A DNA stretch of 64,000 nt from Chitinophaga sp. GbtcB8. GTDB taxonomy: Bacteria > Bacteroidota > Bacteroidia > Chitinophagales > Chitinophagaceae. Shown here in pieces: positions 52,906 through 62,607 of this stretch; position 1 is the stretch's first letter; the number at the start of each line of letters is the position of its first letter. The stretch covers positions 62,001 through 126,000 of the forward strand of contig NZ_JAGXJN010000013.1 of assembly GCF_019091455.1 (NCBI RefSeq), written 5' to 3'. The notes under the pieces are model-generated. The model saw only the letters and a list, made by a program, of their open reading frames with translations. It ran no database searches and was not told the DNA's origin. Both the position numbers and the translations under genes were made by a program.

Positions 52906-55170
52906 CTACTCTACAAACAACGCATTCCTCAAATTCATATTCCCTGTTTTGGTACGCACGGTTACGCCCAGTTCAGCGCCGCCGCCTGCGTTAAAGTACA
53001 ATACCTTTATTTTGTGGAAACCGGCCTTCAAAGGCACAATACCGGTTTTATCCAGTGGTGCATGTTCGCCGTCATTATCTACGGTCAGGTCATCATCTAT
53101 GTAAAGTACACCGCCATCATCGCATTTCAGGTTAAACTCATACACACCATCCGCATCCACTTTTATGTAACCTTCATAGGCTAAGCTGAAAGCATCCTTT
53201 TTCAGGAAAGGGCGCAGGTCAAACGATGGCTGCACACCGCTGCTGTCGGCCTGTCCGCTTACCTGCCTGGCATTTTTAAAAGCACGGTTGTAGGCATTAA
53301 AGCGAATGCCTTTGCTGGCAGGGTTCACATTAGCTGCTGCTACATAATCTTTACGCAGGTAAGTAGCGCTGTATACGCTGCTCTTACGGCCGGAAGGCGT
53401 TACCACAATGCATTTCAGCACAGTAGGCGTTTTGTGCACAGGCAGGCTGATGGTTTCTTTATAAAGCGTGCTGCTTTCTGTAGGCTCGCTGCCATCAGTA
53501 GTATAATAGATCTTAGCGCCTGCTACTAAAGGCCGCAGGGTAATACTGGTTTTGGAAGATGCTGTTACGTTATTTTCCAAACCTGCAGGTTCCGGTATGC
53601 GGAAGGACACGCCGGTTTTGTCCATATGGGCCAGCTGTGCGGGCAGGCGTTCTAAGAAATTATCATAGTTCTTTTCAGCTGCCGGCGACCAGGTGATCTC
53701 TGCAACTGCCAGGGCGCGGGGCCATAACATATAATCCACCAATTGTCCGGTAGGCAGGTACTCTGTCCATAAGTTGGCCTGCACGCCTTTAATATATCCC
53801 TGCTCGTTATCCGTAAGGGTAGGGGGCAGGGGCTCATAGTTATATACGGTTTGCAGGGGCAAAAAGCCGCCAATGTTCAGCGGTTCAGTAGCCGGGTTAC
53901 CCTGGTAATAATCCAGGTACAGGTAAGTATTGGGCGTCATGATCACATCATGTTTTTCTTTGGCCGCAGCAATACCGCCTGCCTCGCCCCGCCAGCTCAT
54001 TACAGTGGCATTGGGTGCCAGGCCGCCTTCCAGGATCTCGTCCCAGCCAATAATACGGCGTCCTTTGCTGTTAATGAACTTTTCCATGCGCTGTATAAAA
54101 TAGCTTTGCAGGGCGTGTTCGTCCTTTAAGCCTAGTTCTTTCATGCGTTTCTGGCACTTGGGGCATTCCTTCCAGCGGTCCTTGGGGCATTCATCGCCGC
54201 CAATATGAATGTACTGGCCGGGAAACAGGTCCATTACCTCTGTTAATACATTTTCCAGGAACGTATATACGGAGTCGTTACCCGCGCAATACACCTCTTT
54301 ATTCACACCCCATTTGCCGGATACTTTATACGGCCCGCCAGTGCAGCCCAGGTTAGGATAGGCTGCCAGCGCAGCTTCCGAATGGCCGGGCATTTCTATT
54401 TCAGGGATGATGGTAATATGCCGCTCTGCCGCATATTTTACAATATCCCTTACTTCATCCTGTGTGTAATAACCGCCATGGGGCTTACCATCATAGGTAT
54501 TGCTGCGGGCAGCATGGCCTACAATGGTTTCTGCACGTTTAGAGGATATTTCCTGCAGGCGCGGGTAGCGTTTTATTTCTATATGCCAGCCCTGGTCTTC
54601 CGTGAGGTGCCAGTGAAAGCGGTTAAACTTGTACTGCGCCATTACATCAATAAAGTGTTTTACATAGTCTGGGGGAAAAAACCAGCGGCCTGCATCCAGC
54701 ATCAGCCCGCGATAGGCAAAACGTGGTGCATCTGTGATCTTTACGTTCGGTATGGTCACTGCATCGCCCTCAACCTGCATCAGCTGCTGTAAGGTTTGCA
54801 GGCCATAGAACAGGCCGGCGCCATTGCCGCGCAGCTGCACCATTTTACTGGTTACCCACAGTACATAACCTTCTTCCGGCAGGGTATTATCCGGCACAAT
54901 AGAGATCATGCCGGTAGCCGTTTTGGCCATGGCCTTATTCATGGGCAGGGTAATGCCGTTGTTGGCCTTTAAAAAAACGTTCAGCAGGTCGGCCACTTTT
55001 TTAGCCTCATCATCCCCGTAAAGGATGCGGGTTACTTTGGAAAAGCTAAAAGTACCCGCTGTAGTTTGAACGGATTTAGGCTGCGGCACCAGGTGCACGG
55101 CCGGCGTTTGCTGTGCGCTGGTTATTACGCACCACAGCAAAGCCCAGGAAAACACTAAAAGTTTCTTCAT
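52906..55170 (-). CDS. secreted beta-N-acetylhexosaminidase, GH20, with PA14-like domain
   Basis: 754 residues with a signal peptide. The GH20b N-terminal domain covers about residues 20-140. The catalytic barrel opens with YRGLMLDAGRWFFP, and the Asp326-Glu327 pair is in HIGGDECPKDRW. Asp stabilises the substrate acetamido group and Glu is the acid. A C-terminal Fn3-like region (GAKIYYTTDGSEPTESSTLY) and a PA14-like sugar-binding domain (DGVYEFNLKCDDGGVLYIDD) follow. It releases terminal GlcNAc or GalNAc from chitin oligomers or glycoproteins. It is divergent from a sugar nucleotidyltransferase/kinase operon that could use the released sugar. Confidence 0.94.
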   Translation of the reverse strand: MKKLLVFSWALLWCVITSAQQTPAVHLVPQPKSVQTTAGTFSFSKVTRILYGDDEAKKVADLLNVFLKANNGITLPMNKAMAKTATGMISIVPDNTLPEEGYVLWVTSKMVQLRGNGAGLFYGLQTLQQLMQVEGDAVTIPNVKITDAPRFAYRGLMLDAGRWFFPPDYVKHFIDVMAQYKFNRFHWHLTEDQGWHIEIKRYPRLQEISSKRAETIVGHAARSNTYDGKPHGGYYTQDEVRDIVKYAAERHITIIPEIEMPGHSEAALAAYPNLGCTGGPYKVSGKWGVNKEVYCAGNDSVYTFLENVLTEVMDLFPGQYIHIGGDECPKDRWKECPKCQKRMKELGLKDEHALQSYFIQRMEKFINSKGRRIIGWDEILEGGLAPNATVMSWRGEAGGIAAAKEKHDVIMTPNTYLYLDYYQGNPATEPLNIGGFLPLQTVYNYEPLPPTLTDNEQGYIKGVQANLWTEYLPTGQLVDYMLWPRALAVAEITWSPAAEKNYDNFLERLPAQLAHMDKTGVSFRIPEPAGLENNVTASSKTSITLRPLVAGAKIYYTTDGSEPTESSTLYKETISLPVHKTPTVLKCIVVTPSGRKSSVYSATYLRKDYVAAANVNPASKGIRFNAYNRAFKNARQVSGQADSSGVQPSFDLRPFLKKDAFSLAYEGYIKVDADGVYEFNLKCDDGGVLYIDDDLTVDNDGEHAPLDKTGIVPLKAGFHKIKVLYFNAGGGAELGVTVRTKTGNMNLRNALFVE

Positions 55171-55189
55171 ATTTGTTTGTTTATAAAAG

Positions 55190-55520
55190 CATAAAGCAGA
55201 AAGGATAAAGCATAAAGCTTTGTCCTGCGCTTCCGTTAAAATTTACTATTTGAAGCATAAAGCATAAAGCATAAAGCATAAAGCTCCAAACTTCCAGGCA
55301 GTAAGCTTTCCGCTAAAAATTTACTATCATACCTCCAGGCCCCAGCCCAACGCAGTCAGCTTTCTGCTTTCCGCTTTTAGCTTTCTGCTAGAATTCACTA
55401 TTTATTCATATAAGCATAAAGTATAAAGCCCAATCCCCAAAGCAGGAAGCTTTCCGCTTTATGCTTTCAGCTATCCGCCTTACGCTTTGTGCTTTCTGCT
55501 TTCCCCTTTCTGCTAAAAAA
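55190..55520. repeat. word-repeat element of AAGCATAAAGC / GCTTTATGCTTT
   Basis: The left part has repeated AGCATAAAGC words, including four near-perfect tandem copies at about 55254-55283. The right part has the complementary words (GCTTTCTGCTTTCCGCTTTT, GCTTTATGCTTTCAGC, GCTTTGTGCTTTCTGCTTT). Between them are non-repetitive stretches. The pattern of word-like tandem repeats on one side and their inverse on the other matches the elements at 43.1 and 45.2 kb with different words. The gene-free spacer here is 435 bp. Confidence 0.75.
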
Positions 55521-55605
55521 GAACGCGTAAAATACTTTTAATGACTAAATTTAACGCTGATATTTATGGTTCAAGATTTGAAAATTAAAAACTAATCAGT
55601 AGAAA

Positions 55606-56508
55606 ATGAAACCTACTTTATTGATCCTGGCAGCAGGCATGGCAAGCCGGTACGGTAGCTTAAAACAGATCCAGCAGTTTGGTCCCAGCGGTGAAACCAT
55701 CGTGGACTATTCTATTTTTGACGCCATCCGTGCTGGTTTTGGTAAGATCGTATTTATCATTCGTAAAGACTTTGAAAAAGATTTCAAAGACATTTTTGAG
55801 CCCAAGCTGAAAGGCAAGGTAGCTACTGATTACGTATTCCAGGAAATGAATGCCTTTACACAAGGCCATGAAGTACCGGCAGACCGTGCTAAACCCTGGG
55901 GTACCGCACATGCCGTATTATGCGCTAAGAACGCCATTAACGAGCCTTTTGCCGTAATTAATGCAGATGACTTCTACGGCCGCGATGCTTTTCAGAAAGC
56001 AGCCGACTTCTTAAATAACAAATGCGCAGCAGATACCTATGCAGTAGTAGGGTATGAGCTGGGTAAAACCGTGAGTGAGCATGGATCCGTATCCCGCGGC
56101 GTATGCGCTGCAGATGCTAATGGCAACCTGTCTGCCATCAACGAACGCACCAAGATCTATCCTGAAGGCGGCCAGATCGTGTATGAAGAAGCAGATGGTT
56201 CCAAACACCCGCTGTCTCCTGATACCCCGGTATCTATGAACTTCTGGGGTTTCCATCCCTCCGTATTTGACCTGAGTGAAAAACAGTTCAAAGCCTTCCT
56301 GGATAAGAACATCAGCAACCCTAAGTCAGAGTTCTTCATTCCCATTGTAGTGGATCACTTTATACAGAACAAGCTGGGTGTGGTGAACGTTATTCCTACC
56401 AGCTCTAAATGGTTTGGTGTAACCTATAAAGAAGATGCTCCCGGCGTACAGGAAAGCCTGAATGCACTGGTAGCTCAAGGAGAATATCCCAACAACTTAT
56501 GGAAATAA
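55606..56508 (+). CDS. sugar-phosphate nucleotidyltransferase
   Basis: 300 residues. N-terminal signature LLILAAGMASRYGSLKQIQQ (nucleotide-binding G-x-G-x-R loop) and the metal-binding AVINADDFYG. It should activate a sugar-1-phosphate with a nucleoside triphosphate. The length is close to that of MurU/UTP-sugar uridylyltransferases plus a short C-terminal extension. Its stop overlaps the start of the kinase gene by 10 bp, so the two act in one pathway, probably recycling of amino sugars to UDP-sugars. The exact sugar is inferred from context. Confidence 0.85.
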   Translation: MKPTLLILAAGMASRYGSLKQIQQFGPSGETIVDYSIFDAIRAGFGKIVFIIRKDFEKDFKDIFEPKLKGKVATDYVFQEMNAFTQGHEVPADRAKPWGTAHAVLCAKNAINEPFAVINADDFYGRDAFQKAADFLNNKCAADTYAVVGYELGKTVSEHGSVSRGVCAADANGNLSAINERTKIYPEGGQIVYEEADGSKHPLSPDTPVSMNFWGFHPSVFDLSEKQFKAFLDKNISNPKSEFFIPIVVDHFIQNKLGVVNVIPTSSKWFGVTYKEDAPGVQESLNALVAQGEYPNNLWK

Positions 56509-57590
56509 GACCGCATGACAGTATCCTGCAAGCTTTCAATATAGATGGCGCCGGAACAGAGATCAAAAAATTCGGCAGCGGTCATATTAACAATACCTTC
56601 CTGGTAGAAACCCGGAACGAGAGCCAGCTGATACTGCAACGTATTAATACAGCCGTATTTAAGGAACCGGCGGCCATAGCGCTTAACCAGCGCATGGCCG
56701 CCAATTACCTGTCCCTGCACCACCCGGAGTACCTGTTTATAACGCCGGTGCCCACGGTAGACGGGCAGGACCTGTTTGTGTTCAATGACGAATACTGGCG
56801 TGTAATACCCTTTATTGCCGGCTCCCTGACAGTAGACCAGGCCGATGATCCGGCCCAGGCCTTCCAGGCAGCACAGCAGTTTGGCCGCCTGGCCCGTTAC
56901 CTGGATGGTATTGATATGCAGGATTTTAAGGCTACCATCCCCAACTTCCATAACTTAACCTTACGCTACAACGCTTTTGAAGAAGCCGTGCAAAATGCAG
57001 GTGCAGAGCGTAAAACAACAGCAGAGGACCTTATAAAGGCCTTTCTGCAGCATAAAGATATTGCCGCTACCTATGAGCGTTTAACCGGTAACCCGCAGTT
57101 CCCGGACCGCCTCATGCACCACGATACCAAGATCAATAATGTATTGCTGCAAAAGGGCACCTACAAAGGACTGTGTGTGTGCGACCTGGATACCCTGATG
57201 CCCGGTAAGATCATTTCTGACCTGGGCGATATGGTGCGCACCTATGTATGCCCTGTATCTGAAGAGGAGCCGGATATTAGCCGCATCCGCATCCGCCAGG
57301 AGTATTATCATGCCTTAATGGATGGTTATTTATCAGAAATAGGTGATGTGCTCACAGAAGTAGAGAAGGAACACCTGTTCTATGCAGGCCCCTTTATGAT
57401 CTATATGCAGGGCCTCCGCTTTTTAACGGATTATCTGAACGGGGATGTGTATTACCCCATCAAATACCCGCAGCATAACTATAACCGGGCCATCAACCAG
57501 CTTACCTTACTGGAACGGTTACTGGAAAAAGAGGGCGTTTTACAGGAAATTATCAGCACCTGCCTTGGAAAAGCAAGAAAGGATATATAA
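56499..57590 (+). CDS. NahK/AmgK-like anomeric sugar kinase (APH fold)
   Basis: 363 residues of the aminoglycoside phosphotransferase fold. The catalytic loop is H207-x-D209-xxxx-N214 (LMHHDTKINN), and the metal-binding DLD is in CVCDLDTLMPG. The N-terminal FGSGHINNTFLVETRNES and YWRVIPFIAGS match N-acetylhexosamine 1-kinases rather than antibiotic kinases. It probably phosphorylates GlcNAc/GalNAc (or another hexosamine) at C1, providing substrate for the nucleotidyltransferase whose gene overlaps it by 10 bp. Confidence 0.82.
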   Translation: MEIRPHDSILQAFNIDGAGTEIKKFGSGHINNTFLVETRNESQLILQRINTAVFKEPAAIALNQRMAANYLSLHHPEYLFITPVPTVDGQDLFVFNDEYWRVIPFIAGSLTVDQADDPAQAFQAAQQFGRLARYLDGIDMQDFKATIPNFHNLTLRYNAFEEAVQNAGAERKTTAEDLIKAFLQHKDIAATYERLTGNPQFPDRLMHHDTKINNVLLQKGTYKGLCVCDLDTLMPGKIISDLGDMVRTYVCPVSEEEPDISRIRIRQEYYHALMDGYLSEIGDVLTEVEKEHLFYAGPFMIYMQGLRFLTDYLNGDVYYPIKYPQHNYNRAINQLTLLERLLEKEGVLQEIISTCLGKARKDI

Positions 57591-57695
57591 TATTCTTACT
57601 ATTTTGATAGAAATCATCTAAAGAACGAAGTAAAAATTTCAATATCTTCAAAAACAGGCTCCTTAGTTGCGAAACATCAAAATTTTTAATTGATA

Positions 57696-57726
57696 TTGTT
57701 TTTTCGTGCGTACTCTAATACATTTG
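57696..57726 (+). promoter_or_regulatory. promoter of the ilv leader
   Basis: TTG (57696-57698), 20 nt, then TACATTTG (57719-57726), a perfect TAnnTTTG. A start near 57731-57735 puts the leader-peptide ATG about 20-25 nt downstream. Confidence 0.6.
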
Positions 57727-57755
57727 TAGTCACAGTAAAATAAATATGTCCCTCC

Positions 57756-57869
57756 ATGTGGGTAAATAAAGACAATAATAAACTCAATCACATAGTACCG
57801 CAGCTCAACTGGGCTATTACGCTGGTCGTGATTGTCGTTGTCATTATAAGCCACCAGTATGGAGGATAG
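57756..57869 (+). CDS. ilv leader peptide (branched-chain amino acid attenuator)
   Basis: A 37-codon frame, ATG at 57756 to TAG at 57867-57869. Residues 21-31 read ITLVVIVVVII: ten of eleven are Ile, Leu or Val, the products of the operon it precedes. It is too short for typical gene callers. Position is decisive: about 23 nt after a consensus promoter and 35 nt before a strong terminator, ahead of ilvE. Its role would be to stall ribosomes when charged Ile/Leu/Val-tRNA is scarce. Bases CCTCCATG around its start can also pair with TATGGAGG (57858-57865) just before its stop. The only rival frame, an 84-codon minus-strand ORF, has no homology I recognise. Confidence 0.8.
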   Translation: MWVNKDNNKLNHIVPQLNWAITLVVIVVVIISHQYGG

Positions 57870-57903
57870 GTTGACGTGTATAATCACTGCTAAGATATAG
57901 ATC

Positions 57904-57936
57904 GCCTTCCTCCGCAAAGAGGAAGGCTTTTTTTTT
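57904..57936 (+). terminator. attenuator terminator upstream of ilvE
   Basis: GCCTTCCTC (57904-57912) pairs perfectly with GAGGAAGGC (57919-57927), a 6-nt loop, then nine T. The segment TGGAGGA (57860-57866) can instead pair with TCCTCCG (57908-57914), including one G-U, which would break the terminator and act as antiterminator. Confidence 0.88.
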
Positions 57937-57993
57937 GCCTAAAACAAACAGAACAGTCAAACAAATCAATTAGGAAGTATAATTCAAAATCAT

Positions 57994-58896
57994 ATGTACA
58001 GCTACTACAACGAGAACACCATTCTTTACTTTGACGGTGAGTACGCAAAAGCCGCTGAGGCTAAAATAGACCTGTATGGTCAGTCCCTGCACTACGGTTA
58101 TGCAGTTTTTGAAGGCATCCGCGCCTACAAAACAGAAAAGGGGGAAGTGAAAATATTCAAAGCCGAAGAACACTTTGACCGGTTCAAGCGTTCCTGTGAG
58201 CTGATACACATTCCTTACAAGTACAATAACGAAGAGCTGATCAAGGCCTGTTACAAAGTGCTGGAATTAAACAACATGGAGGAAGCTTACATCCGCCCGC
58301 TGGTTTTCTGTCCGCCGAACATGACCCTGAAAGCTGCCAGCGAATCACATATTCTCATATGTGCGTGGGAGTGGGGAGCGTACCTGGGCGAAAAGCTGCT
58401 GCGCGTAATGACCTCCACTTACCAACGTCCCAACCCCAAAGCATTCCAGATCGAATCCAAATCAGCCGGTTTATATATCAACTCCATCCTGGCCTCCCAG
58501 GAAGCCAAGGAAAAAGGCTATGACGAAGCATTACTGCTGGATATGAACGGTAATGTAGCAGAAGGCCCCGGCGCTAACATATTCTTTGAAAAGAACGGAA
58601 AGCTCTATACGCCTCCCAAAGGCCACATTCTGCCAGGTATTACCCGCGCCACAGTAATTGAGCTGTGCCATGAGCTGGGCATTCCCCTGGAAGAAAAATT
58701 ATTCACCCTGGAAGAGCTGAAACAGGCAGAAAGCGTGTTCTATTGCGGTACCGCAGCAGAAGTTATCGGCTGGGATTCCCTGGACGGACAAACCTTCTCC
58801 AAACCCTTCTCCGAATCACTGGGTAAAGTGTTACAGCAGGCCTACAAAGCCCGGGTGCTGGAAAAAGAGTTCAAACGCGAAGCTAAAGTAGCGTAA
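57994..58896 (+). CDS. ilvE: branched-chain amino acid aminotransferase
   Basis: 300 residues, class IV PLP fold. QSLHYGYAVFEGIRAYKT at the N-terminus, the PLP-binding Lys156 (FQIESKSAGLYIN), and EGPGANIFFEKNGKLYTP are typical of IlvE. It transfers amino groups between glutamate and the keto-acids of Leu, Ile and Val. First gene of the ilv operon, 57 bp after the attenuator terminator. A long perfect hairpin separates it from ilvD. Confidence 0.96.
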   Translation: MYSYYNENTILYFDGEYAKAAEAKIDLYGQSLHYGYAVFEGIRAYKTEKGEVKIFKAEEHFDRFKRSCELIHIPYKYNNEELIKACYKVLELNNMEEAYIRPLVFCPPNMTLKAASESHILICAWEWGAYLGEKLLRVMTSTYQRPNPKAFQIESKSAGLYINSILASQEAKEKGYDEALLLDMNGNVAEGPGANIFFEKNGKLYTPPKGHILPGITRATVIELCHELGIPLEEKLFTLEELKQAESVFYCGTAAEVIGWDSLDGQTFSKPFSESLGKVLQQAYKARVLEKEFKREAKVA

Positions 58897-58908
58897 TATA
58901 TACCGGAT

Positions 58909-58941
58909 CCGGGATGTGGATTCCCGTAATCCACATCCCGG
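58909..58941 (+). terminator. perfect 14-bp hairpin between ilvE and ilvD
   Basis: CCGGGATGTGGATT (58909-58922) pairs with AATCCACATCCCGG (58928-58941) around a 5-nt loop, followed by TATTTCTTT. The T tract is imperfect, so it may be a partial terminator, an RNA-stability element, or both. The remaining 216 bp before ilvD hold a TATTTTG box near 59079 that could be an internal promoter, and no leader peptide. Confidence 0.6.
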
Positions 58942-59157
58942 TATTTCTTTGGAATCCGGAATTTCGCCTATACGATTTTCACTACAGTAAAGGGTTTGAG
59001 CCATAAAACCACAGATTTGAAGACCGGCTAACCTGTAATTGTTGGTTTGGCGCCTCCCACGAATACTAACTATTTTGTAGCCTCTTAAGTTCCGCTCTGG
59101 AGCGGGATACGGGCTTATTTTTTCTTGTAAAACTGGAAACTTGGTAATTCAACGGCA

Positions 59158-60837
59158 ATGGAACTGAATAAATATAGTAAAACGATCACGCAAGACCCTA
59201 CGCAACCGGCTGCACAAGCCATGCTGTACGGGATAGGCTTAACAGAAGAAGATCTGAAAAAAGCGCAGGTAGGTGTGGTAAGCATGGGATATGATGGGAA
59301 TACCTGTAACATGCACCTGAACGACCTTGCAAAGGAAGTAAAACAGGGCGTATGGGCGCAGAACCTGGTAGGCCTTACTTTTCATACTATAGGCGTAAGC
59401 GATGGTATCAGCAATGGTACGGAAGGTATGCGCTACTCGCTGGTAAGCCGCGATCTGATAGCAGATTCCATTGAAACCGTTTGCGGCGCACAGTATTATG
59501 ATGCGCTGATCACTGTACCCGGTTGTGATAAGAACATGCCCGGCTCACTGATGGCCATGGGCCGTTTGAACCGCCCGGCTATTATGGTGTACGGCGGCAC
59601 TATTGCCCCCGGTAAATACAAAGGCCAGGACCTGAACATTATTTCAGCTTTTGAAGCCCTGGGTCAGAAAATGGCCGGCCAGCTGGAAGAAGCTGACTTT
59701 AAGGGCATTGTAAAAAACTCCTGCCCGGGCGCCGGCGCCTGTGGTGGTATGTACACTGCTAACACAATGTCCAGCGCAGCAGAAGCGCTGGGTATGAGCC
59801 TGCCCTACAGCTCCTCCAACCCTGCGCTTAGCAAGGAAAAACATGAGGAATGTTTAGCAGCAGGCAAGTATATACGTTTATTACTGGAACAGGATATTAA
59901 ACCCCGCGATATTATGACGCGTGAAGCATTTGAAAATGCTATCACAGTTATTATAGCGCTGGGCGGCAGCACCAACGCAGTGCTGCACCTGATAGCCATT
60001 GCCCGCTCCGTAGGCCTTATTATTACCCTGCAGGATTTCCAGGCCATCAGCGATAGAACGCCGCTGATAGCCGATCTGAAACCCAGTGGTAAATACATGA
60101 TGGAAGACCAGCACAACATTGGCGGGGTACCATTGGTAATGAAATACCTGTTAAAACAGGGACGCCTGCACGGACATTGCCTCACCGTAACCGGTAAAAC
60201 AATAGCAGAGAACCTGGAAAGTGTACCGGATATTGACTTTGAAAAACAGCACATTATTTTCCCGCTGGATAAACCGCTGAAAGCCACAGGCCACATACAG
60301 ATGTTGTATGGCAACCTGGCGGAGCAAGGCTCTGTAGCCAAGATCACCGGTAAGGAAGGCGAACGTTTCCGCGGTCCGGCCCGAGTATTTGATGGGGAGT
60401 TTGAGCTGATAGCCGGTATCCAGAGCGGACGTGTAAAATCTGGTGATGTGGTCGTGATACGCCAGGTAGGCCCCAAAGGCGCACCCGGTATGCCGGAAAT
60501 GCTGAAACCCACCTCCGCCATTATGGGCACTGGTTTGGGTAAAAGCGTGGCGCTGATCACCGATGGCCGCTTCTCCGGCGGCACCCATGGCTTTGTGGTA
60601 GGGCACATTACGCCCGAAGCCTTTGAAGGCGGCACCATAGCCCTGGTAAAAGACGATGATATAATAGAAATAGACGCCGTTAGCAACAAGATACATGTTG
60701 AGGTAAGCGATGAAGAGCTGGCAGCCCGCAGGGCCCAGTGGAAACAACCCGCTTTAAAAGCCACTAACGGGATATTATTTAAATACGCAAAACTTGTAAA
60801 AAATGCAACAGAAGGATGTGTTACCGATGAAGACTGA
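59158..60837 (+). CDS. ilvD: dihydroxy-acid dehydratase
   Basis: 559 residues, the normal size. Iron-sulfur cysteines are in [16 protein letters not shown] and [17 protein letters not shown], and the C-terminal motif is [16 protein letters not shown]. It dehydrates dihydroxy-isovalerate/methylvalerate to the keto-acids used by IlvE. Its 3' end overlaps ilvB. The 261-bp gap to ilvE suggests possible internal initiation. Confidence 0.97.
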   Translation: MELNKYSKTITQDPTQPAAQAMLYGIGLTEEDLKKAQVGVVSMGYDGNTCNMHLNDLAKEVKQGVWAQNLVGLTFHTIGVSDGISNGTEGMRYSLVSRDLIADSIETVCGAQYYDALITVPGCDKNMPGSLMAMGRLNRPAIMVYGGTIAPGKYKGQDLNIISAFEALGQKMAGQLEEADFKGIVKNSCPGAGACGGMYTANTMSSAAEALGMSLPYSSSNPALSKEKHEECLAAGKYIRLLLEQDIKPRDIMTREAFENAITVIIALGGSTNAVLHLIAIARSVGLIITLQDFQAISDRTPLIADLKPSGKYMMEDQHNIGGVPLVMKYLLKQGRLHGHCLTVTGKTIAENLESVPDIDFEKQHIIFPLDKPLKATGHIQMLYGNLAEQGSVAKITGKEGERFRGPARVFDGEFELIAGIQSGRVKSGDVVVIRQVGPKGAPGMPEMLKPTSAIMGTGLGKSVALITDGRFSGGTHGFVVGHITPEAFEGGTIALVKDDDIIEIDAVSNKIHVEVSDEELAARRAQWKQPALKATNGILFKYAKLVKNATEGCVTDED

Positions 60838-62563
60838 ACCGTCTGATAAACGGGTTACAGCCTCACCAGCGCCTGCACTGAACATTACCGGTGCAGAAGC
60901 GGTGATCCGCTCCCTTATTGCAGAAGGAGTGGAAACCATTTTCGGTTATCCTGGAGGTGCTATCATGCCTATCTATGATGCGCTGTACGATTTCCAGGAC
61001 CAGGTACATCATATACTGGTCCGGCACGAACAGGGCGCTACCCATGCTGCGCAGGGGTTTGCGCGTACATCAGGTAAAGTAGGTGTGGTGTTTGCCACTT
61101 CAGGACCAGGCGCAACCAATCTGGTCACCGGCCTTGCAGATGCACATATGGATTCTACCCCAATGGTATGTATTACCGGGCAGGTAGGAGCCGCCTTACT
61201 GGGTACAGATGCTTTCCAGGAAACTGATGTAATAGGTATTACCATGCCTATCACAAAATGGAATATCCAGGTAACACGCGCGGAAGATATTCCCGGCGCC
61301 ATTGCAAAAGCATTTTATATAGCCGCTAACGGCCGCCCCGGCCCGGTGCTGGTAGATATTACCAAGAATGCACAATTTGCCAAGTTCGATTTCCAGTATA
61401 AAAAATGCGATTACATCCGCAGCTACCGCCCCGTGCCTGAATTGCAGAACGAGCAGGTAGAGGAAGCCGCCGCACTTATTAACAGCGCTAAACGTCCTTA
61501 CATCCTGTGCGGGCATGGCGTGTTAATTGCCAATGCGGAAAAAGAGCTGATAGCCCTGGCAGAAAAAGCGCAGATCCCTATTGCATCTACTTTACTGGGC
61601 CTCTCTGCCGTACCGGTAGATCATCCCCTGTATGTAGGTTACCTGGGTATGCACGGTAACTACGGGCCTAACATTAACACCAATGAGTGTGATGTATTGA
61701 TAGCCGTAGGTATGCGCTTTGATGACCGTATAACCGGCGACGTTAATAGTTATGCCACACAGGCCAAAGTGCTGCATATAGAAATTGATGCCGCAGAGAT
61801 CAACAAGATCATTAAAGCAGATGTAGCTGTGCATGCCGATGCAAAGGCCGCATTAACCGCCCTGCTGCCGAAAGTAAAAGCACAAAAGCACGATGAGTGG
61901 CTGCAAAGCTTCCGTGAGGCAGATAAAAAGGAAGAAGAAAAAGTAACCAGGAAAGAATTATATCCCACAGAAGGGCAGCTGAAAATGGCGGAAGTAATTC
62001 GCCACATCTCTGAAAAAACCGGCGGCCATGCCGTACTGGTAACAGATGTAGGCCAGCACCAGATGGTGGCTTCCCGTTACTACGGCTTTAAAGATCCTAA
62101 TACCAACATCACCTCCGGTGGTATGGGTACTATGGGTTTTGCCCTGCCGGCCTCTATGGGCGCCAAAATGGGCGCACCGGAAAAAGAGGTGGTAGCTATT
62201 ATTGGCGATGGTTGTTTCCAGATGACCTTACAGGAGCTGGGCACCATTTACCAGTCAGAAATAGGGGTGAAGATCGTGATCCTGAACAACAACTTCCTGG
62301 GCATGGTACGCCAGTGGCAGCAGCTGTTCTTTGATAAGCGTTATTCTTCCACGGAAATGATCAACCCTGATTTTGTGCAGATAGCCAAAGGGTTTTACAT
62401 TCCCGGCAGAAAGGTAACAGACCGTGCTGATATTAGTGCTGCGGTAGATGAAATGCTGAACCATAAAGGCGCTTACCTGCTGGAAGTAGTGGTGGAACAG
62501 GAAGACAACGTATTCCCGATGGTACCTTCCGGCGCATCTATTGCAGATATCCGCCTGGAGTAG
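60827..62563 (+). CDS. ilvB: acetolactate synthase, large (catalytic) subunit
   Basis: 578 residues from the ATG at 60827, which overlaps the ilvD stop; an upstream in-frame ATG at 60803 would add 8 residues. ThDP motifs: [17 protein letters not shown] and [15 protein letters not shown] at the N-terminus, [16 protein letters not shown] and [18 protein letters not shown] at the C-terminus. It condenses pyruvate (or pyruvate with 2-oxobutyrate) to acetohydroxy acids, the first committed step. Works with IlvN, whose gene follows after 44 bp. Confidence 0.96.
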   Translation: MKTEPSDKRVTASPAPALNITGAEAVIRSLIAEGVETIFGYPGGAIMPIYDALYDFQDQVHHILVRHEQGATHAAQGFARTSGKVGVVFATSGPGATNLVTGLADAHMDSTPMVCITGQVGAALLGTDAFQETDVIGITMPITKWNIQVTRAEDIPGAIAKAFYIAANGRPGPVLVDITKNAQFAKFDFQYKKCDYIRSYRPVPELQNEQVEEAAALINSAKRPYILCGHGVLIANAEKELIALAEKAQIPIASTLLGLSAVPVDHPLYVGYLGMHGNYGPNINTNECDVLIAVGMRFDDRITGDVNSYATQAKVLHIEIDAAEINKIIKADVAVHADAKAALTALLPKVKAQKHDEWLQSFREADKKEEEKVTRKELYPTEGQLKMAEVIRHISEKTGGHAVLVTDVGQHQMVASRYYGFKDPNTNITSGGMGTMGFALPASMGAKMGAPEKEVVAIIGDGCFQMTLQELGTIYQSEIGVKIVILNNNFLGMVRQWQQLFFDKRYSSTEMINPDFVQIAKGFYIPGRKVTDRADISAAVDEMLNHKGAYLLEVVVEQEDNVFPMVPSGASIADIRLE

Positions 62564-62607
62564 TACCGGTTCATCCATCACTTTTTCACCAACACATTAA
62601 GACCATC

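Noticed and set aside
55254..55283. CRISPR-like array
   Set aside because: The repeats are about 10-11 bp and directly adjacent with no spacers of constant length; no cas genes are present.
57663..57917. 84-codon minus-strand ORF over the ilv leader
   Set aside because: It is antisense to the promoter, leader peptide and terminator, has no recognised family, and is explained by the complement of the Ile/Leu/Val run.
58942..59157. Second leader-peptide attenuator before ilvD
   Set aside because: No ATG-initiated frame with branched-chain codons; the GC hairpin near 59088-59101 is not directly followed by the T tract.
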